Positions 1-6,942 of a DNA stretch of 20,229 bases are shown piece by piece. Numbering within the stretch: the stretch's first letter is position 1; the number at the start of each line of letters is the position of its first letter. The stretch covers positions 1-20,229 of the forward strand of contig CAYVBE010000058.1 of the NCBI GenBank assembly GCA_964448935.1, given 5' to 3'. Source of the DNA: CAYVBE01 sp964448935. GTDB lineage: Bacteria > Planctomycetota > Brocadiia > SM23-32. A program made the translations under genes and the position numbers. The notes beneath the pieces are model-generated. The model was not told the DNA's origin, did not search any database, and saw only the letters and a list, made by a program, of their open reading frames with translations.

Positions 1-417
1 GTATCCGGCGGCGTTCAGGACGTCCTGCTCGCGTGCGCGCATCCGCCGGGTCTCTTCCTCCTCGTGGTCGTCGTAGCCCAGCAGGTGCAGCGTGCCGTGC
101 ACGACGTACAGCAGCAGCTCCTCCAGGGGTCCGTGGGGAAGGTCGGCGGCGCGGCGAGCGGCCAGTTCCGCGTTGGCGATTATCTCTCCCTCCAGCACGT
201 CGCCGGAGGTATCGTAGGGGAAGGCCAGCACGTCCGTGACGCCCTGCCGGTCGAGGAAGCGACGGTTGAGTTCCTCCATGTCGGCGTCGTCCACCAGGAC
301 GATGCTCAGTTCCGCGGTGCGACGTTCCAGGCGCAGGGCGGTCTCGACAACGCGGCGTATCTCGTCCGGGGAGCAAGCGATGACCGCCTGTCGGTCCGTC
401 ACCTCGATGCTACTCAT
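1..417 (-). CDS. ybeY: Endoribonuclease YbeY, 3' end cut off by window edge
   Basis: YbeY is a zinc-dependent single-strand RNase that matures the 16S rRNA 3' end and takes part in ribosome quality control. The 139 residues visible run from an ATG at 417 to the window edge with no stop. The family core is clear: a TDVLAFPYD segment near residues 61-69 and the zinc motif HGTLHLLGYDDH at 107-118. His107, His111 and His118 would be the zinc ligands. The usual spacing is H-x3-H-x5-H; here an extra Asp gives H-x3-H-x6-H. The start overlaps the stop of the upstream HD phosphohydrolase gene as ATGAGTAG, and AGGAGGAGG lies just before it, so the two are probably translationally coupled. The neighbourhood phoH-HD-ybeY is widely conserved in bacteria and supports the call. 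Confidence 0.93.
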   Translation of the reverse strand, partial: MSSIEVTDRQAVIACSPDEIRRVVETALRLERRTAELSIVLVDDADMEELNRRFLDRQGVTDVLAFPYDTSGDVLEGEIIANAELAARRAADLPHGPLEELLLYVVHGTLHLLGYDDHEEEETRRMRAREQDVLNAAGY

Positions 418-2632
418 CGGCCTCCTCCTGCTCTGGCTCTTCCTCCTCCTGGCCGGGGTAGCGCACGCGGTTGTGGAAGATGGCGCGCACGCTGCGCACC
501 AGGCTGTCCTCGAGGGCCTTCAGGTCCGTGACGGTCAGGTGGGAATCGTCGAGTTGCCCGTCGTGCAGTTTGCCCAGGACGATCTCGTGGGTCAGTTTGC
601 GCACCTGGTCGGGCGTGGGGGACTCCAGGGACCGGGTGGCGCTCTCCACGGCGTCGCACAGCATGACCACCGCGGCCTCCCTGGATTGGGGCTTGGCCTG
701 GCGGTAGCGGAAGTCGGTCTCCCGCATCTGGTCCTTTTCCTGATCGCCGCCCTGTGCCTTGTCCCAGAAGTAGCTGAGCACGCTGGAGCCGTGCGACTGC
801 AGAATAATGTTGCGCACCTCGCGCGGGACGCCGTATTTCTCGGCCATCTCGGCGCCGTCCTTGGGGTGGGCGGTGATGATGAGGTTGCTCATCGTGGGGC
901 TCAGCTCGTCGTGCGGGTTCTCGGCGCCCTCGGGCAGGTTTTCGCCGAAGTACTCGGGCTTCTTCAGCTTGCCGATGTCATGGAAGTAGGCGCTTACCCG
1001 CGCCAGCAGCGGGTTGGCGTCTATGGCCTCGGCCGCCTCGGCCGCCATGCTGCCCACCAACATGCTGTGGTGGTAGGTGCCCGGGGCGTTCAGCAGCAGC
1101 TTCTGCAGCAGTGGCTGGTTGGGATCGCTCCACTCCAGCAGCCGTATGTCGGTGGTGACGCCGAAGATGGTTTCGATGACCGGGAGCGTGCCGCTGACGA
1201 TGAAGCCGCTCAGGAAGCCGTTGGCCAGCGCGGCCAGGGAGTACCGCATCAAGGGCGACTGCCAGAAGGTGAGCGGTATGCGGCCGGTCTCCTCCGCCCC
1301 CATCAGGCCCAGGCCCCAGACGGCTGCAAACTGCACCAGGCCGGTCAGCAGGCCGGCCTTTATAAGCGCGCCCCGCGTGCGCACCTGTCCGGTGAGCAAT
1401 GCGGCGGTAAGCCCGCCCAGCAGCAGCACGGTGAACTCCGACGCCGCGCCGGGAGCTGCCAGGCGCACCAGGACGCTGAAGAAAACGGCCGTTCCCAAGC
1501 CGAACCGCTGGTCGTACACCAGCGACGTTATGATCACCATCATCGGCACCGGCACCCACAACGGCGTGATGCCGTGCAGCACACACAGCCGCGCCAGGGC
1601 TGCAACGACCAGCGTGATGAACAGGAAGGCCAGCACCTGCAGCCGCCGGCGGAGCAGCTCGCCGCAGTAGCGATGGGCGTACACCAGCGAGGCCACCATG
1701 AGGATGAGCAGCAGCAGGGCCACCCCGCCGAGCCGCTCCGCCACGGCCAGGGCCCCGGCGGGGGTGTGACGGTAGCGGCGCTGCTCCGCCTGGATGTCCT
1801 CGATGTGCTGGGGTCGCGCCTCGCTGCCCCTGGCCAGAATGATGCGCCCTTCCTGGACGGTCTTCTCCTTTTCCGGCTCCTGCGCGGCCGCCCGGCGCGC
1901 CGCTTCCACGGTGCGCTCGACCTGCAGGCTCACCGTCGGCGGCAGCAGCTCGGTCAGGCCCCGGCGGACCATGGCCGCGTCTTCGGGCGGCATCCCCTCC
2001 AGCGGGGTCTCCAGGGCCCGGCGCAGGGGCTCGGCGGACGCACCGTACTGGTGCAGATCGGACAGCGGGACGGTGGTGATCTCCTCAGAAGGTCCCACCA
2101 GGCGCACATGGTCCGTCAGTTTCTCCTGCAGCGTCTCGTGATTCAGGTCGGCGGGGGCGGCCAGATACTCGTCCGCCAGCCCGCGCAACGCCTCCTTCAG
2201 GTCCTCGGCCCTGCGCGTAAGCTCGGGCAGGAGCTCCAGGAACCTCTCCGCCGGAAAGCCCTGCGGCAGCCGCGCGCGGATGGCCTCCCGCTCATCCGCC
2301 GTGATCAGGTCGAACACTCCGTTCAGGGCCTCGCGCCATGCGTCCGGTTGTCGGCGGAAAACTGGCGGCTCCAGCATCCTGGCCCGTTCTCGGGCGGTCT
2401 CGGTCCGCTCCAGGTCAGTGCTCTGGAAGGTGACCCGTGCCGCGTATTCCCGCGGGGCGCTTTCCCCCACCTTGACTCCGATGGAGGGCCGGCCGGTGGT
2501 GAGGCCAATGAAGACCGCGATGGCGAACAGCGCGATGGCCATGATCCGGGCGGGCAGGGACCAGGACGGCCGTTCGCGCTCGGCGTCGCCGCCTCCGACC
2601 GTTCCCTTCTGGTTGCCGTTATTGCTGCGCAC
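410..2632 (-). CDS. 7TM-HD family membrane phosphohydrolase (PgpH-like, HDIG motif)
   Basis: This is a membrane-bound metal-dependent HD phosphohydrolase with the domain order of PgpH, which hydrolyses cyclic di-AMP in Firmicutes. Counting from GTG at 2632 (740 aa), a membrane helix lies at about 29-46 and an extracytoplasmic charged helical region at about 50-295. Several membrane segments fill about 300-490. The cytoplasmic HD domain starts near TYHHS (519-523) and has HDIGK at 551-555. The tail is very acidic (EEEEPEQEEADE). An upstream in-frame GTG at 2659 has no SD, whereas the GTG at 2632 has GGAGG nine bases before it, so I chose 2632. This overlaps the phoH stop by 14 bases. The family assignment is firm; c-di-AMP as substrate is inferred from family knowledge. 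Confidence 0.92.
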   Translation of the reverse strand: MRSNNGNQKGTVGGGDAERERPSWSLPARIMAIALFAIAVFIGLTTGRPSIGVKVGESAPREYAARVTFQSTDLERTETARERARMLEPPVFRRQPDAWREALNGVFDLITADEREAIRARLPQGFPAERFLELLPELTRRAEDLKEALRGLADEYLAAPADLNHETLQEKLTDHVRLVGPSEEITTVPLSDLHQYGASAEPLRRALETPLEGMPPEDAAMVRRGLTELLPPTVSLQVERTVEAARRAAAQEPEKEKTVQEGRIILARGSEARPQHIEDIQAEQRRYRHTPAGALAVAERLGGVALLLLILMVASLVYAHRYCGELLRRRLQVLAFLFITLVVAALARLCVLHGITPLWVPVPMMVIITSLVYDQRFGLGTAVFFSVLVRLAAPGAASEFTVLLLGGLTAALLTGQVRTRGALIKAGLLTGLVQFAAVWGLGLMGAEETGRIPLTFWQSPLMRYSLAALANGFLSGFIVSGTLPVIETIFGVTTDIRLLEWSDPNQPLLQKLLLNAPGTYHHSMLVGSMAAEAAEAIDANPLLARVSAYFHDIGKLKKPEYFGENLPEGAENPHDELSPTMSNLIITAHPKDGAEMAEKYGVPREVRNIILQSHGSSVLSYFWDKAQGGDQEKDQMRETDFRYRQAKPQSREAAVVMLCDAVESATRSLESPTPDQVRKLTHEIVLGKLHDGQLDDSHLTVTDLKALEDSLVRSVRAIFHNRVRYPGQEEEEPEQEEADE

Positions 2633-3590
2633 GGTCGGGTTCCTCCGGTTTGGTCTCACTCGGCGCAGGCGATTCGTGCTGATAGGCGTCCAGGATGCGC
2701 CGCACGACCGGGTGGCGCACTATATCCTCTTCGGTCAGCCACACGAACCCGATGCCCTCCACCCCGCGCAGCCGCTCCTGCGCGTCCACCAGCCCGCTTT
2801 TCTGCTGCGGGGGCAGGTCCACCTGCGTGATGTCGCCGGTGACGACCAGGCGGGCGTTCGTGCCCAGCCGGCTCAGGAAGGTCTTCATCTGGCGCACAGT
2901 GCAGTTCTGGGCCTCGTCCAGGATGATGAACGCGTTGTCCAGCGTCCGGCCGCGCACGAATGCCAGGGGCAGCACCTCGATCAGGTCGTTCTCGATGTAC
3001 CGCTGCACGCGTCGCGTGTCCATCAGCTCGTGCAGGGCGTCGTAAAGCGGTCTCAGGTAGGGGTTTACCTTGGCGTAGACGTCGCCGGGCAGGAACCCCA
3101 GGTTCTCGCCCGCCTCGACGGCCGGCCGGCACAGGACGATGCGCTTGAGCGTGCCCTCTTTCAGGTGGTGCAGCGCCATGGCGACGGCCAGGTACGTCTT
3201 GCCCGTGCCGGCAGGGCCGATGCAGAACGTTATGTCATGGGCGCGCATGGTGCGCACGTATGCCTTCTGACCCGCCGTGCGCGGCGAGGTGCCGGGCAGA
3301 GGCGGGCCGGCGGCGCCGCCGTCGGGCTCCGAACCGCTCCTGTGCTCCCGCACCAGGCGGTCCACCGTGCTCTGGGTCACGGCGTTGCCGTGGTCCAACT
3401 CCTTTTCCAGTGCCCGCAGGGCGGACTCGCAACGGCGCACGTTCTCCGCCGTGCCGCGGATATGCAGCTCGCCCCCGCGGGCCGTCAGTTTCACGTCGAA
3501 GGCGTCCCGGATCTGTTTCAGATAGCTATCCTGCGGTCCGAACAGCCGCACGACTTCTTCCTGGCTGCCGATATGAAGGGTCTTGCGCAC
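2619..3590 (-). CDS. phoH: PhoH-like ATPase (YbeZ type)
   Basis: This is a cytoplasmic P-loop ATPase of the PhoH family, thought to act in RNA metabolism with YbeY. The 323-residue protein has a KH-like N-terminal section (about residues 5-60, containing VRLFGPQDSYLKQIRDAF). A variable linker spans about 80-105. The ATPase domain has Walker A GPAGTGKT at 125-132 and Walker B FIILDEAQN at 221-229, followed by TGDITQVDLP, typical of the family. The GTG at 3590 is chosen because GGGAG sits nine bases upstream, inside the end of cdsA. The frame stays open further upstream, but there it only runs antiphase through cdsA. The length is usual for the family. It lies between cdsA and the HD gene in one minus-strand operon. 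Confidence 0.94.
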   Translation of the reverse strand: MRKTLHIGSQEEVVRLFGPQDSYLKQIRDAFDVKLTARGGELHIRGTAENVRRCESALRALEKELDHGNAVTQSTVDRLVREHRSGSEPDGGAAGPPLPGTSPRTAGQKAYVRTMRAHDITFCIGPAGTGKTYLAVAMALHHLKEGTLKRIVLCRPAVEAGENLGFLPGDVYAKVNPYLRPLYDALHELMDTRRVQRYIENDLIEVLPLAFVRGRTLDNAFIILDEAQNCTVRQMKTFLSRLGTNARLVVTGDITQVDLPPQQKSGLVDAQERLRGVEGIGFVWLTEEDIVRHPVVRRILDAYQHESPAPSETKPEEPDRAQQ

Positions 3591-3595
3591 GATAA

Positions 3596-4501
3596 TCAAC
3601 TCCCGGCGGCGAGCATCTGGTGAAAGTAGAGGAACAGGAACCCCACAGGCGCGGCGAAAATCACGTCGTCCACCATGTCCAACATGCCGCCGAAACCCGG
3701 CAGCAGGCTGCCGGAGTCTTTGATGTCGGCCTCGCGTTTCAACAGGGACTCCGCCAGGTCGCCGAAGGTGGCGGCCACGGCCACCAGAAGGCCGAACAGC
3801 GGCGCAACCAGCGGGTCCATCACGCTCAGCGCGGAGTGGCTGATGGCCCAGGCAATCAGCACGCCGGCGATCAGTGCGCCCACCAGGCCGGCCACCGTCT
3901 TGCCGGGACTGACGGCGGGCACCAGTTTGCGCCGGCCCAGCAGCGTGCCCGCGAAGTACGCGCCGGACGAGGTGCCTTTGCCGACGGCCAGCAGCGTGAT
4001 CAGCCCCGCCACGCCCCACTGCAGCCGGACGGCGGTCAGAAAGCCGAACATCAGCGGCAGGTAGACCCAGCCGCCCAGGGCGAAGGCGGCGCCGGAGGCG
4101 GTGCCTTGGACGCGCCCCTGCGCGGCGCGGACGCTGAACAGCAGCATCATCAGCACGGCCAGCACGGCGGCCGCCGTCAACCAGGCGTCAGCCGCGCCGG
4201 AGCAGTAAGCCGCCCAGTGGGCCGCGAACAGCGCGGTGCCGCCCAGAACGAATCCCCGGTGCGGCAGGTCAACCCCGAGCCGATCGGCCAGGGAGGCGAA
4301 TTCGCTCAGGGCCAGGGCGGTCACGGCGATGCTCACCGCGGCGTACAGGTAGCCGGCCTTCCAGGTGGCGTCCACCGCCAGGCCGGCGGCGACCAGCACG
4401 ACCAGCCCGATGCCCAGCGTCACCCGCCGGGCGGACGGCCCCTTGCGCGCGCCCGCCGTCTCGGCCGCCGCGTCCGGGTTTGTGCTTTGCGATGCGTGCA
4501 T
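3596..4501 (-). CDS. cdsA: Phosphatidate cytidylyltransferase
   Basis: CdsA makes CDP-diacylglycerol from CTP and phosphatidic acid in the inner membrane, the branch point of phospholipid synthesis. The 301-residue protein has a short polar N-terminus and about eight hydrophobic segments. The C-terminal family signature begins ESLLKREADIKDSGSLLPG (251-269). Two departures stand out. The usual HGG-x-x-D-R part reads FGGMLDMVDD, so His is Phe270 and Arg is Met276, while Asp262, Asp275 and Asp278 remain. Before GAYFAG, where many homologues have Asp, there is Ser178. SPGKT at 198-202 is intact. The ATG at 4501 has a G-rich SD about 12 bases away. Placement directly after uppS is the common bacterial order and supports the assignment. 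Confidence 0.9.
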   Translation of the reverse strand: MHASQSTNPDAAAETAGARKGPSARRVTLGIGLVVLVAAGLAVDATWKAGYLYAAVSIAVTALALSEFASLADRLGVDLPHRGFVLGGTALFAAHWAAYCSGAADAWLTAAAVLAVLMMLLFSVRAAQGRVQGTASGAAFALGGWVYLPLMFGFLTAVRLQWGVAGLITLLAVGKGTSSGAYFAGTLLGRRKLVPAVSPGKTVAGLVGALIAGVLIAWAISHSALSVMDPLVAPLFGLLVAVAATFGDLAESLLKREADIKDSGSLLPGFGGMLDMVDDVIFAAPVGFLFLYFHQMLAAGS

Positions 4502-4541
4502 GTGCCAGGCGTTCCCCCCTGCCGGGGTGTTGTGGGGCGTG

Positions 4542-5261
4542 CTATTCCTTGAGGCCGCCGAAGCGCCGATCCCTGCCGGCGTAGTCCCGCAGGGCCGCCA
4601 GGAAGGCGTCCTCGTCGAAGTCCGGCCAGTAGGTATCGGTAAGGTACAGCTCGGAGTACTGCAACTGCCAGAGCAGGAAATTGCTGAGCCGTTTCTCCCC
4701 GCCGGTGCGGATCATCAGATCGGGGTCGGGCAGGCCGGCTGTCCATAGATGGGCCTCGAAGGCCTGCTCGTCCATCTGGTCGGGGTCCAGCTCGCCGTCA
4801 CGGGCCTTGCTGGCGATCTTCCGGGCGGCTTCCACGATTTCGAGACGGGCGCCGTAGTTCAGCGCCAGCACCACCGTCCCCTTGTGCCCATCAGCGGTGG
4901 CCTCCACGGTGCGGCGCAGTTCCTCCTGAACGTCTTCCGCCAGGCGGCTCAGGTCGCCGACGGCGCGCAGCCGCGCGTTCTGCTCCACAAACTCTTCTCT
5001 TCGCTCCTTGAGGAATTTGCGCAGGTTGGACATAAGGAAGCGCACCTCGGCAGCGGGGCGTTTCCAGTTCTCCGTGCTGAAAGCGAAAAGCGTCAGCACG
5101 GATATCCCCCATTTGCGGCAGCACTCGGCGATGGTCCGGGCGCTCTCGAAGCCCGCCCGGTGGCCCTCCACGCGTGGCAGGCCGCGCTGCCGGGCCCAGC
5201 GCCCGTTGCCGTCCATAATGATGGCCACGTGGCGGGGCAGATTGTTCGGCAGCTCAGTCAT
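4542..5261 (-). CDS. uppS: Isoprenyl transferase (undecaprenyl diphosphate synthase)
   Basis: UppS adds isopentenyl units in cis to farnesyl diphosphate, making the C55 carrier lipid used for peptidoglycan and surface polysaccharide assembly. The 239-residue length is normal. The N-terminal motif HVAIIMDGNGRWA (11-23) contains the catalytic Asp17. LNYGAR occurs in the middle, and the C-terminal block has DLMIRTGGEKRLSNFLLWQ followed by YSELYLTDTYWPDF, all diagnostic of the family. Its ATG overlaps the purA stop by eight bases (ATGACTGA), implying coupling to purA. About 40 bases separate it from cdsA. I cannot judge exact product chain length from sequence alone, but a housekeeping C55 enzyme is the likeliest reading beside cdsA. 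Confidence 0.95.
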   Translation of the reverse strand: MTELPNNLPRHVAIIMDGNGRWARQRGLPRVEGHRAGFESARTIAECCRKWGISVLTLFAFSTENWKRPAAEVRFLMSNLRKFLKERREEFVEQNARLRAVGDLSRLAEDVQEELRRTVEATADGHKGTVVLALNYGARLEIVEAARKIASKARDGELDPDQMDEQAFEAHLWTAGLPDPDLMIRTGGEKRLSNFLLWQLQYSELYLTDTYWPDFDEDAFLAALRDYAGRDRRFGGLKE

Positions 5262-6555
5262 CTGCGGTTCGCTCGATCATTTGCTGGCGGTTGGGACCCA
5301 CGGAGATGAACTGCACGGGCGCGCCGGCCAGGTCCTCGACGAACCCCACGTAGTCCCGTGCAGCCCGGGGCAGGTCCTCCCAGCGGCGGGCATCCGAGAT
5401 GGCGCAGCGCCAGCCGGGCAACTCCTCGTATTCCGGTTCCGCAAGCTCCAGAACGGCGGCCGACGCAGGGAAGGTGGTTATCCGCTCCCCCTCCACGCGA
5501 TAGGCCGTGCAGACCTTGATGGTCTCGAACGCGCCGAGCACGTCCAGGGCCGACACCGCCAGTGCATCCGCCCCGCTCAGGGCGGCCGTGTGGGCCAGCG
5601 CCACTCCGTCCAGCCAGCCGCATCGCCGCTGCCGGCCGGTGGTGGCGCCGTATTCCCGCCCGCCATGGTCCTCCATTGTCTGGCGGATGGTCTCGCCGAT
5701 GTCGTTGTCCTGCTCGGTGGGGAAGGGGCCGGTGCCCACGCGGGAGCAGTACGCCTTGGCCAGCCCGATTACCCGGTCAATGCCGTTCGGGGGGATGCCG
5801 GTGCCGCCCGAGGCGCCGGTGATGACGCCGCTGCTGGTCACAAACGGGTAGGTGCCGAAGTCCAGGTCCAGCAGGCTGCCCTGCGCGCCTTCCAGCAGGA
5901 TGTTCCGCCCCTCGTCCAGCGCCTCGTGCAGCAGCGTTACGGTGTCGCCGACAAACGGCCTGAGCAGGTCGGCGAAACCGCAGTAGCGGTCGTAGATCTC
6001 CTCGAACTCCAGCGGATCGGCGCCGAACACGTTTTCCAGCACGGAGTTATGGAGGTCAACCATGGCTTCCAGACGTTCGTGGAACGTCCCGGGCGCCAGC
6101 ATCTCGGCAAAGCGTATGCCCCGGCGGGCCGCCTTGTCGGCGTAACAGGGGCCGATGCCCCGTCCTGTGGTTCCCAGGCGGCTGGAGCCGCGGGCGGTCT
6201 CCCGCACCTGGTCCATCAGCTTGTGGTGGGGCAGCACGACGTGGGCCCGGTCGCTTACGGCCAGGTTGTCCTCCACCCGGATGCCGCGCGTGCGCAGGCC
6301 CTCGATCTCCTCCAGCAGCCCTTCCGGGTCAACCACCATGCCGTTGCCCAGCACGCACCGGGTGTGCTCGTGGAGAATTCCGCTGGGCACAAGGTGGAGG
6401 ACGAACTGGTCCTCCCCGATGTGCACGGTGTGACCGGCGTTGGCGCCGCCCTGGAATCTGACCACCACCTCGTAGCCGCCCGACAGGGCGTCTATCACCT
6501 TGCCTTTACCCTCGTCGCCCCACTGGAGTCCGACGAGAAGCAGTGTCTGGCCCAT
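5254..6555 (-). CDS. purA: Adenylosuccinate synthetase
   Basis: PurA joins IMP and aspartate using GTP, giving adenylosuccinate, the first committed step to AMP. The 433-residue cytoplasmic protein opens with LLLVGLQWGDEGKGK, which holds the GTP-binding loop and catalytic Asp14. GGANAGHTV follows, with catalytic His42. Other family blocks are present: the GTTGRGIGPCYADK region, and EGAQGSLLDLDFGTYPFVTSS in the middle of the protein. The ATG at 6555 is preceded by GAGG with a seven-base gap. It is the first coding gene of the minus-strand operon purA-uppS-cdsA-phoH-HD-ybeY. A long leader of about 270 bases with a strong promoter and a terminator-like hairpin precedes it, so expression may be attenuated. 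Confidence 0.97.
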   Translation of the reverse strand: MGQTLLLVGLQWGDEGKGKVIDALSGGYEVVVRFQGGANAGHTVHIGEDQFVLHLVPSGILHEHTRCVLGNGMVVDPEGLLEEIEGLRTRGIRVEDNLAVSDRAHVVLPHHKLMDQVRETARGSSRLGTTGRGIGPCYADKAARRGIRFAEMLAPGTFHERLEAMVDLHNSVLENVFGADPLEFEEIYDRYCGFADLLRPFVGDTVTLLHEALDEGRNILLEGAQGSLLDLDFGTYPFVTSSGVITGASGGTGIPPNGIDRVIGLAKAYCSRVGTGPFPTEQDNDIGETIRQTMEDHGGREYGATTGRQRRCGWLDGVALAHTAALSGADALAVSALDVLGAFETIKVCTAYRVEGERITTFPASAAVLELAEPEYEELPGWRCAISDARRWEDLPRAARDYVGFVEDLAGAPVQFISVGPNRQQMIERTADD

Positions 6556-6612
6556 GGCATTTCCTCGGAATAACTCTGTTTTCCGTCCGTGCGTCCGCCC
6601 GCGTCACGGGCG

Positions 6613-6804
6613 TTACACCACAGCCTGTCCGATCGGAGAAGGGAAAGACAGCCGGGGAGACGGAGCGACGGAACGGTTCGGGTTACGGCTAACGGACTGC
6701 TGACCCGCGGAGATGTCTACCCCTGCGGGAAAGCGAAGAAAAACACTGTGGGGTCGAAAGTCCGGGGGCTCAGACGTTCGCGCAGCCCCTCCGAGGACCC
6801 GCAC
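6613..6804 (-). CDS. Possible 63-residue leader ORF upstream of purA
   Basis: About 18 bases after the predicted transcription start, GAGGGG (6816-6811) is followed six bases later by a GTG at 6804. This opens a 63-codon frame ending in TAA at 6613-6615, 57 bases before purA. The product would be rich in Pro, Ser and Arg, with no recognised domain, signal peptide or membrane segment. Third-position GC looks lower than in neighbouring genes. The frame also runs open far upstream through the antisense of the kinase gene, so its openness may be accidental. The hairpin described at 6739-6806 lies inside it, so translation would interfere with terminator folding. I list it as a possibility because promoter, SD and start align well, not because the protein looks real. 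Confidence 0.18.
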   Translation of the reverse strand: MRVLGGAARTSEPPDFRPHSVFLRFPAGVDISAGQQSVSRNPNRSVAPSPRLSFPSPIGQAVV

Positions 6805-6806
6805 AG
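6739..6806 (-). terminator. Terminator-like hairpin with U5 tract in the purA leader
   Basis: Read on the minus strand, CTGTG-C-GGGTC (6806-6796) pairs with GACCCCACAG (6755-6746), ten base pairs with one bulged C. An inner GGGGCT/AGCCCC helix and a GCGCGAACG-type loop complete the stem. After the base of the stem comes TG and then TTTTT (6743-6739). A small upstream hairpin, GCACA (6822-6818) with TGTGC (6805-6801), uses the same bases as the lower stem, so the two are partly exclusive, as in an attenuator. Transcripts ending here would be about 80 nt. Confidence 0.5.
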
Positions 6807-6828
6807 AAATCCCCTCTTGTGCCCCAGT

Positions 6829-6857
6829 ATTATAGCCAGCGAGGCGTTGTCCGTCAA
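6829..6857 (-). promoter_or_regulatory. Strong sigma-70 promoter for the purA operon
   Basis: On the minus strand there is TTGACG (6852-6857), a 17-base spacer and a perfect TATAAT (6829-6834). Transcription should start around 6820-6822, about 270 bases before the purA ATG. This is the best promoter match in the window. Confidence 0.8.
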
Positions 6858-6911
6858 GTGCGTCCAAGCGCAGGCTTTCATGGTATAAGGCTTTATTGGA
6901 ACAAGAGTTGC

Positions 6912-6942
6912 ACGGCCGGGTCATTCCGGAAGGTCCGGCCGT
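6912..6942 (-). terminator. Hairpin overlapping the kinase stop codon
   Basis: ACGGCCGG and CCGGCCGT form a perfect eight-base-pair stem around the kinase stop codon, with a TTCCGGAA palindrome in the 15-base loop. The downstream minus-strand sequence is only modestly T-rich (CTCTTGTTCC), so it is a weak terminator candidate. Confidence 0.35.

Larger units (their letters stand above)
6556..6920. other. Intergenic region carrying the purA leader
   Basis: This gap between purA and the kinase gene holds a sigma-70 promoter for leftward transcription and a leader of about 270 bases. The leader contains a stable hairpin followed by a T-run and further smaller hairpins. One of these is CGGGT...ACCCG at about 6680-6710, and another region carries a TCCGATCGGA palindrome near 6628-6637. 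I do not recognise a known riboswitch, tmRNA, SRP RNA or RNase P RNA in it. A short SD-led frame also exists here and is listed separately. Confidence 0.6.

Noticed and set aside
236..2830. Plus-strand open frame of more than 800 codons opposite the HD phosphohydrolase gene
   Set aside because: It is antisense to a gene with a clear domain order and operon context; its product is low-complexity, Gln/His/Arg-rich and shows no family motif. High GC makes such antiphase frames common.
6600..6825. 6S RNA, tmRNA, SRP RNA or RNase P RNA upstream of purA
   Set aside because: The transcript length and promoter would suit 6S RNA, but I could not form a closing stem between its ends or a central bubble. 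The GGAAGGAAGCA-type SRP loop and tmRNA ends are absent. A plus-strand GAAAGTCCGGGGGCT resembles RNase P by chance, without the other conserved blocks.
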